A stretch of DNA of 64,000 nt from Xylanibacter oryzae DSM 17970 (GCF_000585355.1 NZ_KK073873.1:398703-462702), one strand, 5' to 3'; counted from the first letter of the stretch, positions 15,677-24,455 are shown. The notes: a model not told the origin generated them from the sequence alone. Translations and numbers: made by a program.

Positions 15677-18535
15677 TTATTTGTCTTTCATCTTTTGATT
15701 AAACTTGAAGGCAACCGAAAACATAAAGTAGCGGGGTAGACTATTGTACCATGTTTCTGTTCTTCCCTGAGCATTTACTGTATAGCTCTTATTTGACAGC
15801 TGATGCAGAATATCAAAGGCTTGAAGTTTAAACAGAATGTTACCTTTAGAGATAGGTTCCGTTAACTGGGCATTCCATATCAGATCGTCGGTGTTCATCT
15901 GATTGCTGTTATAGCCTCTGCGACTAAACATGTTGATGTCTGTTGCCAGCGTTAGTTTGATAAGAGGTATCGTATATTGTAAGTTGCCACCATACTGATA
16001 ATCACAGGCATTGATATTCTCAAAATCCTTACGATCACTGCGTGAGAAACGCCCCGCAAACTTACTCGTTATACCTGCAGAAAAACTTCTTAATCTGTAT
16101 CCCAACCTTACGTTAAGGCCTGTATTAATGGTATTGACATTACTAATAGCTGATGTTTCTGAATTATAGGCGATGTCAAAATCTGCACTATGGTCATAAT
16201 TTACATTCGCGTCGACATTCAAACTAAAAAGGCGTTTTCTGTCGAGAGAACGAAAGAAACCTCCTTTGAGAGCTGCATTCCAATTGCCATTCACGTTGTC
16301 GCTCATATAGGTGAAAGCTCCCGTGTTGGTATTGTATGTTACTCGCGTACCCCAGGCATTGTGTATATATTTGGCATCTACGCCAACCCAATAACTTAGA
16401 TCGGTAGAGTCTGGATGAAACGTGGCATTGGCCGAGAGCTTATGTATTATTCTTTTTTTAAGATTCGGATTATTAATGCGCAACGACAGGGGGTTCGTAT
16501 TATTTGCAAAGGGCATCAGCATATAGAATTTCGGCTCTTCAACGTTCATGCTATAAGAGAAACTACGTTTGTTAGGCCCATATCTGTTGTATGTTATATT
16601 AGGTGTAAACGAAAAGTATGAACGGCGGGCTATCGTATCAAGAGAAGATTGCCGGTAATGAATGTGTTCTCTATAGAAATTAAACGGGAAGTTAATGCTG
16701 AAAAAACTGTTTTTGGTTCCTGTATCGATACATATCCCGCTCATGTATTTCCTATTTATATCATTATATTGATAACTGTTATTAGAGTCGAATGCCTGTG
16801 CCTGTAATATTTCATTAGAAGGCAAGTCGCCAAGTTCGTCGTAGGTGCTGTCTTTCAGCCAGTCTAGGCGATAGTTGGCATTATGTTGCGAACTGAAGGA
16901 CTGACCATAACCCAAGAAGGGCATTATTTTCCAGTTTCGTGGTAAGGAGTAACTATAGTTTAATGAGGCCTGATATTCATATCCATGATGGTTATTGTCT
17001 GTGTAATAGTCGCGAATGTCTTTATTGGTCGGGTTTTCATAAACAGTGTGATTCTTGGAATACAATTCATCGGGCTTATTAGACAAATAATTTCCACTCA
17101 AGGACAAACCCAGCATATCTCCCCATGGGAGGTCTTTGTACATACTTAAATGAATTCGTGTATCAATATTATTTATAAGCGATTTTGTATCTCTTGATGT
17201 GTGGTTAATCAAATAGTCTCTATAGGTAGAATCTCTGTTCTCTGAATATGATTTGGTTTTGCCATAGTCTAACGAATAGAAACAACTCATTACAAATGGT
17301 TTAAATAGCTGAAAGGTATTGTTAAGATTTACATGGAATTCTTTGTTCTTCTCAGTAGAAGAATTGCCTTTGATGATATTGCCATCCGAAGAGAATGTTT
17401 CGCTATGAGCGTGGCTGTCTTGATAGCTGTCGCTCCAGTCTACAACACCGTCTAGCTCTTCGCTCAGTGTTTTATTCTTGTCTTCGGTTTGCAAATAAAA
17501 CCCCGTCTGCCTACTAGTCTTAGTACCTTGAGAGGAATCTGATGGCTTCCAATCGCCATCCTGACCGGGTTCACGATCCTCATTTACATTATTGGCATTG
17601 CCAAAGACGGCGATATTAGAATGATCTGTCATGACAAGACTGAAAAGTTGTGATTTCCAGCGGTTATTGGAACCGGCGCCGATTTCTGCATTAGCCAGAT
17701 GACTGTGCCTGTATTCACGCTTTAAATTCACATCCATAACAAAGTCCTTTTTGGGCCCCATCGTAGTGTATTGCTCGGCTAAATTTTTCTCCTTATGATA
17801 CACTTTAATATCTTTGACGGTGAAGTAGGGCAGGTTGTCGAGAATTATTTTGTTATTCCCCTTAAAGAAGTCATTTCCATTCAATGTGAGGTAATCCACT
17901 TTCTGCCCATTGATATAGATGTCACCATTATCCTTTAGTTGTGCACCGGGTATTTTCCTGACCAGTACATCGAGCATCGAGCCTTCAGGCAGTACGAATG
18001 CCGAAGCGTCATATACGAGGGTATCTCCGCGATAGGCAATTTGTATCCTTGTTCCTACCACCTTCACTTCGTCTAGATCAACATTCTTGTATATATCTTT
18101 CTTCTTCTTCATAAGATGCTGAGGTACTAGTGTGTAATAACTGCGTCCGCGGGGTTTTATGCTAACACTTTGATAGCAGTCTTCGTATCCTTTTCTAACG
18201 CACTTGATGATATACTGATTTTCCTTTTTTGGGACTTTAAACTCATAATTGGAGTATTTTTCGTCGATATCGCATGTTGTTGTGTCTAATATTACCGAGT
18301 CTTTGTCAAGTAAAAAGACTTTGGCCTCTAATGGTATGTGAAGGAATGAATCGTAAGCTGAACCGCATAAATCATAAAGATCGGACTTAGGCGGCTTTTT
18401 GTCATCTGATCCTTGTGCCATTATTGATAAGAATGATAAAGAGAAAATAATAGTTGCCAAAAAAATCTTATGTTTTTTGATTATCGTACAAAAATTTAAA
18501 ATAATATCAATTGTTTTTACCGGTTTTCTATTCAT
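15677..18535 (-). CDS. Outer-membrane beta-barrel protein with carboxypeptidase-like and TonB-plug-like N-terminus
   Basis: 952 residues from the Met at 18535 (MNRKPVKTID); an upstream in-frame extension to 18634 is unlikely because the signal-peptide-like helix (KIFLATIIFSLSFLSIMAQG) begins only about 25 residues after this Met. Then a carboxypeptidase-regulatory-like domain, a plug-like domain (RGDTLVYDASAF ... LVRKIPGAQL ... DNLPYFTVKDIKVYH) and a long Tyr/Asn-rich beta-barrel ending in MFSVAFKFNQK. This matches the Bacteroidetes outer-membrane beta-barrel family related to SusC/TonB receptors. The substrate cannot be read. No SusD-like gene is nearby. Both flanks carry the composite repeat. 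Confidence 0.85.
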   Translation of the reverse strand: MNRKPVKTIDIILNFCTIIKKHKIFLATIIFSLSFLSIMAQGSDDKKPPKSDLYDLCGSAYDSFLHIPLEAKVFLLDKDSVILDTTTCDIDEKYSNYEFKVPKKENQYIIKCVRKGYEDCYQSVSIKPRGRSYYTLVPQHLMKKKKDIYKNVDLDEVKVVGTRIQIAYRGDTLVYDASAFVLPEGSMLDVLVRKIPGAQLKDNGDIYINGQKVDYLTLNGNDFFKGNNKIILDNLPYFTVKDIKVYHKEKNLAEQYTTMGPKKDFVMDVNLKREYRHSHLANAEIGAGSNNRWKSQLFSLVMTDHSNIAVFGNANNVNEDREPGQDGDWKPSDSSQGTKTSRQTGFYLQTEDKNKTLSEELDGVVDWSDSYQDSHAHSETFSSDGNIIKGNSSTEKNKEFHVNLNNTFQLFKPFVMSCFYSLDYGKTKSYSENRDSTYRDYLINHTSRDTKSLINNIDTRIHLSMYKDLPWGDMLGLSLSGNYLSNKPDELYSKNHTVYENPTNKDIRDYYTDNNHHGYEYQASLNYSYSLPRNWKIMPFLGYGQSFSSQHNANYRLDWLKDSTYDELGDLPSNEILQAQAFDSNNSYQYNDINRKYMSGICIDTGTKNSFFSINFPFNFYREHIHYRQSSLDTIARRSYFSFTPNITYNRYGPNKRSFSYSMNVEEPKFYMLMPFANNTNPLSLRINNPNLKKRIIHKLSANATFHPDSTDLSYWVGVDAKYIHNAWGTRVTYNTNTGAFTYMSDNVNGNWNAALKGGFFRSLDRKRLFSLNVDANVNYDHSADFDIAYNSETSAISNVNTINTGLNVRLGYRLRSFSAGITSKFAGRFSRSDRKDFENINACDYQYGGNLQYTIPLIKLTLATDINMFSRRGYNSNQMNTDDLIWNAQLTEPISKGNILFKLQAFDILHQLSNKSYTVNAQGRTETWYNSLPRYFMFSVAFKFNQKMKDK

Positions 18536-18680
18536 TTTTGTTTTAATAGTCATAGTATTTACTATGTAGTAGATTATTATTGAAGTTGTAAAATTACTAT
18601 AATTTATTAAATTAACATTGTATTTGTAAGGCAAAAAATATTATAATATCCTTAATATGGTGAAATGGCTGTTGTACTGA

Positions 18681-18798
18681 GTCTTATAAAAGTCTCAGTC
18701 TCAAGTCTCAAACTATAAATTCTGCTTTATTGCTTTTGGTGTTGTACCTATCCCTCCCGGCTTCGGCGTACTCCCCAAAATCGCATAGGGGAGAAAAT
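18681..18798 (+). repeat. Composite interspersed repeat, copy B
   Basis: CTTATAAAAGTCTCAGTCTC then AAGTCTCAAACTATAAATTC, spacer, and CTCCCC-AAAATCGCATA-GGGGAG, parallel to 15491-15617 with few changes. It sits between the outer-membrane protein gene and the 3' end of the acetyltransferase gene. Confidence 0.75.
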
Positions 18799-18806
18799 AA
18801 AGGTAA

Positions 18807-19067
18807 TTATTTGTCGTATTCAGGATGTTTTTTAAGCCAATTCTTGGCATAGGGGCATGTCGCTGCAGGTCTTAAACCTTGTTGGATGGCATAGTCGTAA
18901 ACATACTTCACCAATTGCGAAGCTATTCCTCGATTTTCTAATTGAGAAGGAACATATGTATGAAGAATATCCAACGTTCCTTCTGTCAGTTCATATTCCA
19001 CATAAGCTGTGTAGCCCTCTATTTCGGTACACGCTTTCTCGTTTTCTGTATCATGTATTATTTTCAT
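18807..19067 (-). CDS. Small GNAT-like N-acetyltransferase (NATD1/YjdJ type)
   Basis: 86 residues from the Met at 19067 (MKIIHDTENEK); the frame is open further upstream but that part would overlap the preceding gene and looks non-coding. The minimal GNAT fold shows YTAYVEYEL, the beta4-like LDILHTYVPSQLENRGIASQ (acetyl-CoA loop RGIAS) and the ending CPYAKNWLKKHPEY typical of this short family. Acetyl transfer to a small molecule or protein is likely; the substrate is unknown. It is 73 bases downstream of the lipoprotein gene in the sigma-factor operon and may be read with it. Confidence 0.8.
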   Translation of the reverse strand: MKIIHDTENEKACTEIEGYTAYVEYELTEGTLDILHTYVPSQLENRGIASQLVKYVYDYAIQQGLRPAATCPYAKNWLKKHPEYDK

Positions 19068-19140
19068 GCGGTAAAGATATCTATAAAACTTTGAGTCACA
19101 ATGCCTTTTATATAAAATATGCAGATTATGTACTACATGT

Positions 19141-20289
19141 TTATTTCCGCTTTTTGCGAATATAAAGGTATACTGCTGTGAAAATAACGATTGCGGTGAT
19201 AGCAAAAGCCCAGATATTTGTCACTCTAGACTGAGCTGTTATGGAATAGTTGCCTGAAATTAGACGTTCGCCTGTCAATCGGTAGCTAATGACGTGCTGA
19301 TCGTTGCCGGCAAGGCTATTTCCAATAATACCTCTTCCTGAATCTGTGATGACACCTGGCATTGACAGTTGATAATCTACAGAGAACTGGGTCAATGTTA
19401 TATAGTCGGACAGTGTCTTATATGCGTTCTCCTTCAATTTTTCGTTATCCAAAACTGCTGAGAAAGCATCTGAATGGAAGAAATCACTAAATAACTTTTT
19501 TGTGTTTTCTTCTTCAATAACCTCTTCTTTTTTGGTCATGAATCTTTGTAAGATAGCATCATGAAGATGGATGAACCCTTGTTTGCTGACAGGGGCTTTA
19601 TTGACAAGACTGTAGTTGTCGACGATTAATTGGTAGATTGTCTCAAAATAATTAGTTGTTAGCCATTTACTATATTTATCTTTAATGTTACTCATGATAT
19701 CGTCCTGCTCAATGCCATTCAATCCTTTGGTAAGATTAGGAAAACCTGTGAACCAAAAGCCTATTTCGGCTCCGGTCATAAATTTTTCGAGTGGAACTTT
19801 GAAGGATAAATTCTGTCTGTGGTAAGTTTCACGATATGAATAATAGGTATAAAACCATCTGAATGAACGTTTTAGTTCTGTTTGGGGTTTAAGGGTTTTT
19901 ACGCTATCAAGATTGAAGCATGTATGTTCGCCCATATCTTTTGCTGATCTCCACTTTCCGGATATAAATACGGCAATAGTGTCGCATGCTCTTCTGCTTA
20001 TATGTGACCGGATAGAGTCGTATGTCTGCCGGCTGAATGGAAATGGATGTCTGGCATTTTGTCCCTTTACAGACCAACTTAACTGCCAGCCTGTTCCGAT
20101 TCTTACAATATTGTGGATGGTATCAATTTTACCGCTGACCAACTGGGAAGAATCAAGCTGAACCTCAAAAGTACGCTCGCATGATCCGTCTTTATTGATA
20201 ACAGTACTCATTCTGCATTTCCGGTCTGTACATGATGCAATCAATAGCAGGAATAACAGAAGGAATGAAAGGTTAATATTTGCTTTCAT
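19141..20289 (-). CDS. Lipoprotein with C-terminal membrane helix, third gene of ECF sigma operon
   Basis: 382 residues, family not recognised. The N-terminus is a lipoprotein signal (LLLFLLLIASC, lipobox Cys20). The body looks like a mixed alpha/beta periplasmic domain, and a single transmembrane helix (AFAITAIVIFTAVYLYI) with a basic RKKRK end closes the protein, so it may be anchored at both ends. Its start overlaps the anti-sigma-like gene by 17 bases, placing it in the operon sigma - anti-sigma - lipoprotein. A sensory or stress-related envelope role is inferred from this context only. Confidence 0.75.
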   Translation of the reverse strand: MKANINLSFLLLFLLLIASCTDRKCRMSTVINKDGSCERTFEVQLDSSQLVSGKIDTIHNIVRIGTGWQLSWSVKGQNARHPFPFSRQTYDSIRSHISRRACDTIAVFISGKWRSAKDMGEHTCFNLDSVKTLKPQTELKRSFRWFYTYYSYRETYHRQNLSFKVPLEKFMTGAEIGFWFTGFPNLTKGLNGIEQDDIMSNIKDKYSKWLTTNYFETIYQLIVDNYSLVNKAPVSKQGFIHLHDAILQRFMTKKEEVIEEENTKKLFSDFFHSDAFSAVLDNEKLKENAYKTLSDYITLTQFSVDYQLSMPGVITDSGRGIIGNSLAGNDQHVISYRLTGERLISGNYSITAQSRVTNIWAFAITAIVIFTAVYLYIRKKRK

Positions 20290-20653
20290 AAATTTTCTTC
20301 TTTAAAAGTTCGTAACTACTCTTATCGTAGAGTTTCTTTTGTATATAGTTTATATATAAGTCCCCGTCCTTGATGGGGCGCGTCTTACTTAATGTCTCGT
20401 TCTGATAGGCAATTATGCTTGCTCCGTCTGTGGCATAATTTACTGTTATCATCTGAAATGTGAAGATAAAGAGTAGTAATATCGCGGCTGCGATAGAGCA
20501 ATTCCTTACAGGAACAAACCATCTATTAGGTCGTGATTCTTTCTCTATTTTGCGCATAATGGAATCTGTCATTTTGTTAGGATGGCTAAGCCTAGGGTGC
20601 TTATTTTGCAGATCCTTAAATATATTATCAATCAGTTGTTCATTATTTGTCAT
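20273..20653 (-). CDS. Anti-sigma-factor-like single-pass membrane protein
   Basis: 126 residues: a soluble N-terminal helix bundle (1-48), one transmembrane helix (about 50-70, NCSIAAAILLLFIFTFQMIT) and a short outer domain. There is no HxxxCxxC zinc motif, so it is not a classical ZAS anti-sigma, but its size, topology and position right after an ECF sigma gene (11-base overlap) argue for that role. It also overlaps the lipoprotein gene downstream. It would sequester the sigma factor at the inner membrane until an envelope signal arrives. Confidence 0.7.
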   Translation of the reverse strand: MTNNEQLIDNIFKDLQNKHPRLSHPNKMTDSIMRKIEKESRPNRWFVPVRNCSIAAAILLLFIFTFQMITVNYATDGASIIAYQNETLSKTRPIKDGDLYINYIQKKLYDKSSYELLKKKIYESKY

Positions 20654-21203
20654 AACCTAAGCGTGTTAATTGTTTCTTAATTTTCTGCCTTGCAACATAT
20701 AGATCGCTTTTTATATTGTCTGCACTTAATCCTGTGATCTTCTCGATTTCTTTTGTCTCCATGTTCTCAAGTACACTGAGCGTGAAAACGATCTGTTGTT
20801 TTGAACTAAGTTCTGAAACAAGAACTTTAACGATAGCCACCCATTGGTTGTTCATTAGCTGTTGTTCAGGATCAGGCGCAGATACATATGTTAGGAATAC
20901 AGTCTGGTCTATTGGTAGGGGAGACGTGATTTTCTTATGTTTCAGTCGGTCAAGACAGACTCTGTAAACTATTTTGTAAAGCCATGTTGTAAACTTACCT
21001 TTGCTTTCAGAATATCGGTTGATATTTTGCCAAACACTGACAAAAGCCTCTTGAACAGCATCTTCTGCATCTGATTCGGAGCAAAGCAACTTCAGCGCAA
21101 GTGAGAATCCCATGTTTTGGTATTCAGATACAAGTAAGCGGAAAGCTTCTGTATCGCCATCTTTACATTTTAGGATAATACTGTTTAGTCTTCTTTGCTC
21201 CAT
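20643..21203 (-). CDS. ECF-type RNA polymerase sigma factor
   Basis: 186 residues with the two-domain ECF architecture: region 2 (AEDAVQEAFVSVWQNINRY ... GKFTTWLYKIVYRVCLDRLK) and region 4 (SSKQQIVFTLSVLENMETKE ... LSADNIKSDLYVARQKIKKQ). It directs RNA polymerase to a small regulon, probably including its own operon with the anti-sigma-like gene and lipoprotein downstream. Genes overlap, so expression is coupled. The next gene upstream (ending at 21317) is 113 bases away. Confidence 0.92.
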   Translation of the reverse strand: MEQRRLNSIILKCKDGDTEAFRLLVSEYQNMGFSLALKLLCSESDAEDAVQEAFVSVWQNINRYSESKGKFTTWLYKIVYRVCLDRLKHKKITSPLPIDQTVFLTYVSAPDPEQQLMNNQWVAIVKVLVSELSSKQQIVFTLSVLENMETKEIEKITGLSADNIKSDLYVARQKIKKQLTRLGYDK

Positions 21204-21316
21204 CTGTATTCTATGTTACTACATTTAACTATACGACTATAACAAAGAAAAGTCGAAAAAAATAGCTAAATATTAGTCGACATATAAAAGAGTTCTAATT
21301 CATTTACTTGAATATT

Positions 21317-22735
21317 TTAATTTTTTTCAATAATATTACTTACATTCCAATGTCCTGATTTGTCAGAACCGACTCGTTCGATTAGTTTTAGATTTTTCAA
21401 TTGAGCTAGTGCTCGTCTGATTGTTGCCAAACTCACATTTAGACGTTCGCATAGTTCTGGTCTAGTTATAGTTGGATCTTCTTTCAGTAGTGTTATCAAA
21501 TCTAACTGCAATAAATTCTGTAATCTTACAGGGTCATTTACAGGGTCATTTACAGGGTCATTTACAGGGTCATTTATATGTTTCTTGTAATTATTGTTCA
21601 GCAATTCTGTATAGAACGAGGTCGCTTGTGAACGGAATCTTGGTTCTTTAGCTCTTGAGAAGCCTGGCAATTTAGCTGATTCGTTGCAAATTTTACGCAA
21701 ACCGCTACCTCGTTTTTCCATAAAGTTCAACTGGGAAAATACGTCTGCTAATATAGGATTACGTCGTTTTGAAGATACATCATCCAAATTCCTATCTTGT
21801 ATTAACGAGCCGTCGAACATACCTCCGGGAGAATATATAACCAATCTGTCGTCGTAGATATCAATATGGACTTCACTTCCCAATTCTGAATAATCACGAT
21901 GTATGAACGCATTTACCAGCGCTTCAAACACAGCTCTACTTGAATAATCAGGAGTGTTCAGACGGCGGTTTGATAACTTTATCCAACCTTTGAGATTATG
22001 CAAATCTACGAATTGCTCTCCTGCATTTAGTAAAGTCAACAAATTCCCTTGATACTCTCTAGAATCTTTAGCATCATCTTTATGAATGCCACTCCATCTA
22101 GTACAATATAGGCTTGAATGCCTAAATGGGCATTGATCAGCGAATAGGACACCGGCATTCGTTAAAAAGCCTTTATCGGTAACTAGAGAGAAAGAACGGA
22201 GTAACTTTTCTTTAAATGATAAATTTGTTTGCTTCTCATAAGTTTTTGCCAACTTTTCAAATGTCATGTCCTTTAATGTATATTCTGTAGGTAGTGAATC
22301 ATATGTGACATTTCTGCTTTTGAGTACTAAACTGCTTAATTGACCTGATGACGCAATAACACTTTCATCGCCAATTCTGATGAAAGCAATGCGGCTACCA
22401 CTATTAACGAAATAATATGGCGTCATACTTCCTGACGGAATATGAAGTTCCAAAACTGTCTTACCATTTTCTGTCTGAATTGATTTTAATTCAAAGTCAG
22501 GTATGGGATCTATAATGTTTTTTATCTTATCACTGATAAATTCCGTATCTGATTTTGCATCTTTCAGTCCAACTACTTCACCATCATCATTTACACCAAA
22601 GAATAATGAACCTCCAATTCCGTTGGCAAAAGCGCTTACACTCTTCAACCAACTTTTATATTGTTTACGTTCCAGAAACTCCTTGAAATCACAAGTAGTG
22701 TTTTCTCCAATTAGGCGTTTTAATATTTTTTCCAT
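21317..22735 (-). CDS. AlbA_2/Schlafen-type ATP-binding transcriptional regulator
   Basis: 472 residues. An AlbA_2 (AAA_4) domain at the N-terminus (CDFKEFLERK ... SAFANGIGGSLFFGVND) is followed by a GHKL-like HATPase_c_4 segment (FEALVNAFIHRDYSELGSEV ... PGGMFDG ... EKRGSGLRKI) and a C-terminal winged helix (LKEDPTITRPELCERLNVSL). Just before the winged helix is the peptide NDPV repeated four times, encoded by four perfect 12-bp units. Proteins of this type are thought to be regulators; some sit in defence loci. It stands alone here. Confidence 0.85.
   Translation of the reverse strand: MEKILKRLIGENTTCDFKEFLERKQYKSWLKSVSAFANGIGGSLFFGVNDDGEVVGLKDAKSDTEFISDKIKNIIDPIPDFELKSIQTENGKTVLELHIPSGSMTPYYFVNSGSRIAFIRIGDESVIASSGQLSSLVLKSRNVTYDSLPTEYTLKDMTFEKLAKTYEKQTNLSFKEKLLRSFSLVTDKGFLTNAGVLFADQCPFRHSSLYCTRWSGIHKDDAKDSREYQGNLLTLLNAGEQFVDLHNLKGWIKLSNRRLNTPDYSSRAVFEALVNAFIHRDYSELGSEVHIDIYDDRLVIYSPGGMFDGSLIQDRNLDDVSSKRRNPILADVFSQLNFMEKRGSGLRKICNESAKLPGFSRAKEPRFRSQATSFYTELLNNNYKKHINDPVNDPVNDPVNDPVRLQNLLQLDLITLLKEDPTITRPELCERLNVSLATIRRALAQLKNLKLIERVGSDKSGHWNVSNIIEKN
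21526..21573 (-). repeat. Four perfect 12-bp tandem repeats encoding NDPV
   Basis: Plus-strand unit TTACAGGGTCAT occurs four times without a mismatch. Because the unit is a multiple of three, copy-number change would lengthen or shorten the linker between the ATPase part and the winged helix without breaking the frame. Confidence 0.9.
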
Positions 22736-23047
22736 AGAATATCTATATCAGGCAAGAAGCATAAAATTCTTCTTTAACTGCAAAGATACGAAATAGATGT
22801 TTTAAAACGTAGAATAAGTTTGAAAAATTCAGAAAATAGTTGTTTGTTTCTTTTGTTATCGTTATATAACATCCACCGATTAAATTATCTATTATTGGCA
22901 GTTCCTATTTTCTACCGTAATATTTAACTTGACTATTATAATGCTCTAAATAGTATATCTTTGATATAATTTTATATCGTTATATTTATGTGCATGGTCA
23001 AATCTTGAATAAAAAGGCAGAAATTTTGAAATGTGTTAAAAAAGAAA
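22736..23047. other. AT-rich gap, no gene seen
   Basis: About 310 bases between the AlbA_2 regulator and the tRNA-His terminator. It holds the leftward promoter region of the regulator; no clear -7 box or ORF was found. Confidence 0.4.
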
Positions 23048-23072
23048 TCCTATAAATCAATGATTTATAGGA
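23048..23072 (-). terminator. Terminator of tRNA-His
   Basis: Twelve-base arms TCCTATAAATCA and TGATTTATAGGA almost abut (the effective loop is a few bases). On the minus strand it is followed by TTTCTTTTTT. It starts 16 bases after the tRNA 3' end. Confidence 0.75.
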
Positions 23073-23087
23073 CTTATAAGCTTTAAG

Positions 23088-23162
23088 GGTGGAAGATGGG
23101 ACTCGAACCCACGACATTCAGAACCACAATCTGACGCTCTAACCAACTGAACTACATCCACC
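23088..23162 (-). tRNA. tRNA-His (anticodon GTG)
   Basis: Full cloverleaf on the minus strand: acceptor G-GTGGATG with an extra 5' G (G-1) typical of tRNA-His, D arm with TTGGTTA loop, anticodon stem CAGA/TCTG around TTGTGGT, and T arm with TTCGAGT loop. CCA is not encoded. One acceptor pair is a T-T mismatch. A TACCTTTG promoter lies just upstream and a terminator just downstream, so it is an independent unit. Confidence 0.96.
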
Positions 23163-23189
23163 ATGTTGGTTGCTTTTCTTAAGCGAGTG

Positions 23190-23197
23190 CAAAGGTA
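23190..23197 (-). promoter_or_regulatory. Promoter -7 box of tRNA-His
   Basis: TACCTTTG on the minus strand, a perfect Bacteroidetes TAnnTTTG box, 28 bases before the tRNA 5' end. It abuts the secG terminator hairpin. Confidence 0.75.
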
Positions 23198-23230
23198 AGG
23201 GATTTATTTGAAATCTCCAAATAAATCCCT
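23198..23230 (-). terminator. Terminator hairpin after secG
   Basis: Thirteen-base perfect arms AGGGATTTATTTG (23198-23210) and CAAATAAATCCCT (23218-23230) around a 7-base loop, 14 bases after the secG stop. There is no T-run on the minus side. Confidence 0.65.
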
Positions 23231-23244
23231 AAAATTTTTGCATA

Positions 23245-23640
23245 TTAGTTTGCTGGCTGTGCAGGAGCTGCAGGAGCTTTTTGCTGTGCTCCGCCTTTCT
23301 GTGCAGGTGCAGACTGTTTGTTCTGACTTGCACCGAATCCAGGTAATGTGTTTGGATTTGTAGAACTATCTTCTGTAGCGCTACGCTCAATAACACTCTC
23401 TGATGTTGTGGCCTTAGGAGCTACGTAAGCGCATACAATGCTGAATAGAACCATGGCAATGGCAAGACCCCATGTAGATTTTTCGATGAAGTCTGTGGTT
23501 TTGCGAACACCACCTATTTGGTTATAAGATGAGAAGTTTGATGCCAAACCTCCGCCTTTAGATTCCTGGATTAATACGATGAACACCATCATTATAGCTG
23601 CCAGTACAATCAAAATTACGAATAATGTGTATAATCCCAT
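23245..23640 (-). CDS. secG: Preprotein translocase subunit SecG
   Basis: 131 residues: two transmembrane helices (about 3-22 and 54-75) with the conserved loop IQESKGGGLASNFSSYNQIG between them, as in SecG of the SecYEG channel. The C-terminal tail is long, Gln/Ala/Pro-rich and low-complexity (APAQKGGAQQKAPAAPAQPA), common in Bacteroidetes SecG. It is last in the operon sigma-54 regulator, lptE, TPR gene, secG, 8 bases after the TPR gene, and is followed by a hairpin. Confidence 0.93.
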   Translation of the reverse strand: MGLYTLFVILIVLAAIMMVFIVLIQESKGGGLASNFSSYNQIGGVRKTTDFIEKSTWGLAIAMVLFSIVCAYVAPKATTSESVIERSATEDSSTNPNTLPGFGASQNKQSAPAQKGGAQQKAPAAPAQPAN

Positions 23641-23648
23641 TTTTGCTG

Positions 23649-24419
23649 TTATTTATTTTTATTATTTATTATCAATTTCTCAAGAAAACGTATTTGGTCT
23701 GCAAAGTAAGCATTTTTTTTTGGATATTCCAAACTTAATTGGCGAATAATTTCCAAAGCTTTAGAATATCGGCCTTGTTTTATATAAATCTTTGCTAATG
23801 TCTCTGTAAAATATGTTTCCTCGACATTCTTACTCTCATCGTTGTCGTTATCGGATATCTGTGGCAGGTATTCCGGATTTTCGTTAAGAGTTATCTTACC
23901 TGTGTCATTTCTTATGAAATCGTCGATAAGACTTTGGCCCTTCATCTGAGGTGCCTCTTCTTTTGTCTCTTTTTCTGACGGTTCTTCGCTCTCGGATTGT
24001 ATAAGATATGATACGTAGTCGATGGCTGCATCTGCAGGTGTTGGCTTGCGTTTCGGTTTGTTTCCTTTTTCCTCCTCTTCTTCTTCTTCTTTTGGTATTG
24101 AATCGAGGAATGTATCTATAAGAGATATCGTACGACTCTCTTTTTCAGGTTCGCTCTCTGTCTTCACAGTGGGCTGTTGGATGTTTAGTTTGTAGTGAGC
24201 AGCCTCTATCAGTTCAAATATTACTTTCCTGTCTGTTATATATAATGCTGCACGGCGTAATTCTTCATCAAAAGATGGGTCGTGAAGCAGATAGAGATTC
24301 TGGAGCATAAGCAATCTGGCTGTCTGGAAATAGGGATATAGAGCTAGCGTAGAGCGCAGCTCATAAAGTGAATCCCGGTCCATAAACTCCGGATGATTGA
24401 TTAGCTCTGTAATTTCCAT
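23649..24419 (-). CDS. TPR-like conserved Bacteroidales protein
   Basis: 256 residues. The N-terminal 75 residues are helical (SLYELRSTLALYPYFQTARL, HDPSFDEELRRAALYITDR), the middle is an acidic, Glu/Lys-rich disordered region (about 85-185), and the end holds one TPR-like pair (YFTETLAKIYIKQGRYSKAL ... SLEYPKKNAYFADQIRFLEK). No signal peptide. It lies between lptE and secG, a linkage that seems usual in this group; a role in assembly or export is only suggested by neighbours. Confidence 0.8.
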   Translation of the reverse strand: MEITELINHPEFMDRDSLYELRSTLALYPYFQTARLLMLQNLYLLHDPSFDEELRRAALYITDRKVIFELIEAAHYKLNIQQPTVKTESEPEKESRTISLIDTFLDSIPKEEEEEEEKGNKPKRKPTPADAAIDYVSYLIQSESEEPSEKETKEEAPQMKGQSLIDDFIRNDTGKITLNENPEYLPQISDNDNDESKNVEETYFTETLAKIYIKQGRYSKALEIIRQLSLEYPKKNAYFADQIRFLEKLIINNKNK

Positions 24420-24455
24420 ACGTATATATAAAAGGTGTTTATCAAGAGGGCAGAC

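Noticed and set aside
21526..21573. CRISPR-like or minisatellite element independent of a gene
   Set aside because: The repeat is in frame in a well-supported coding sequence and has no spacers.
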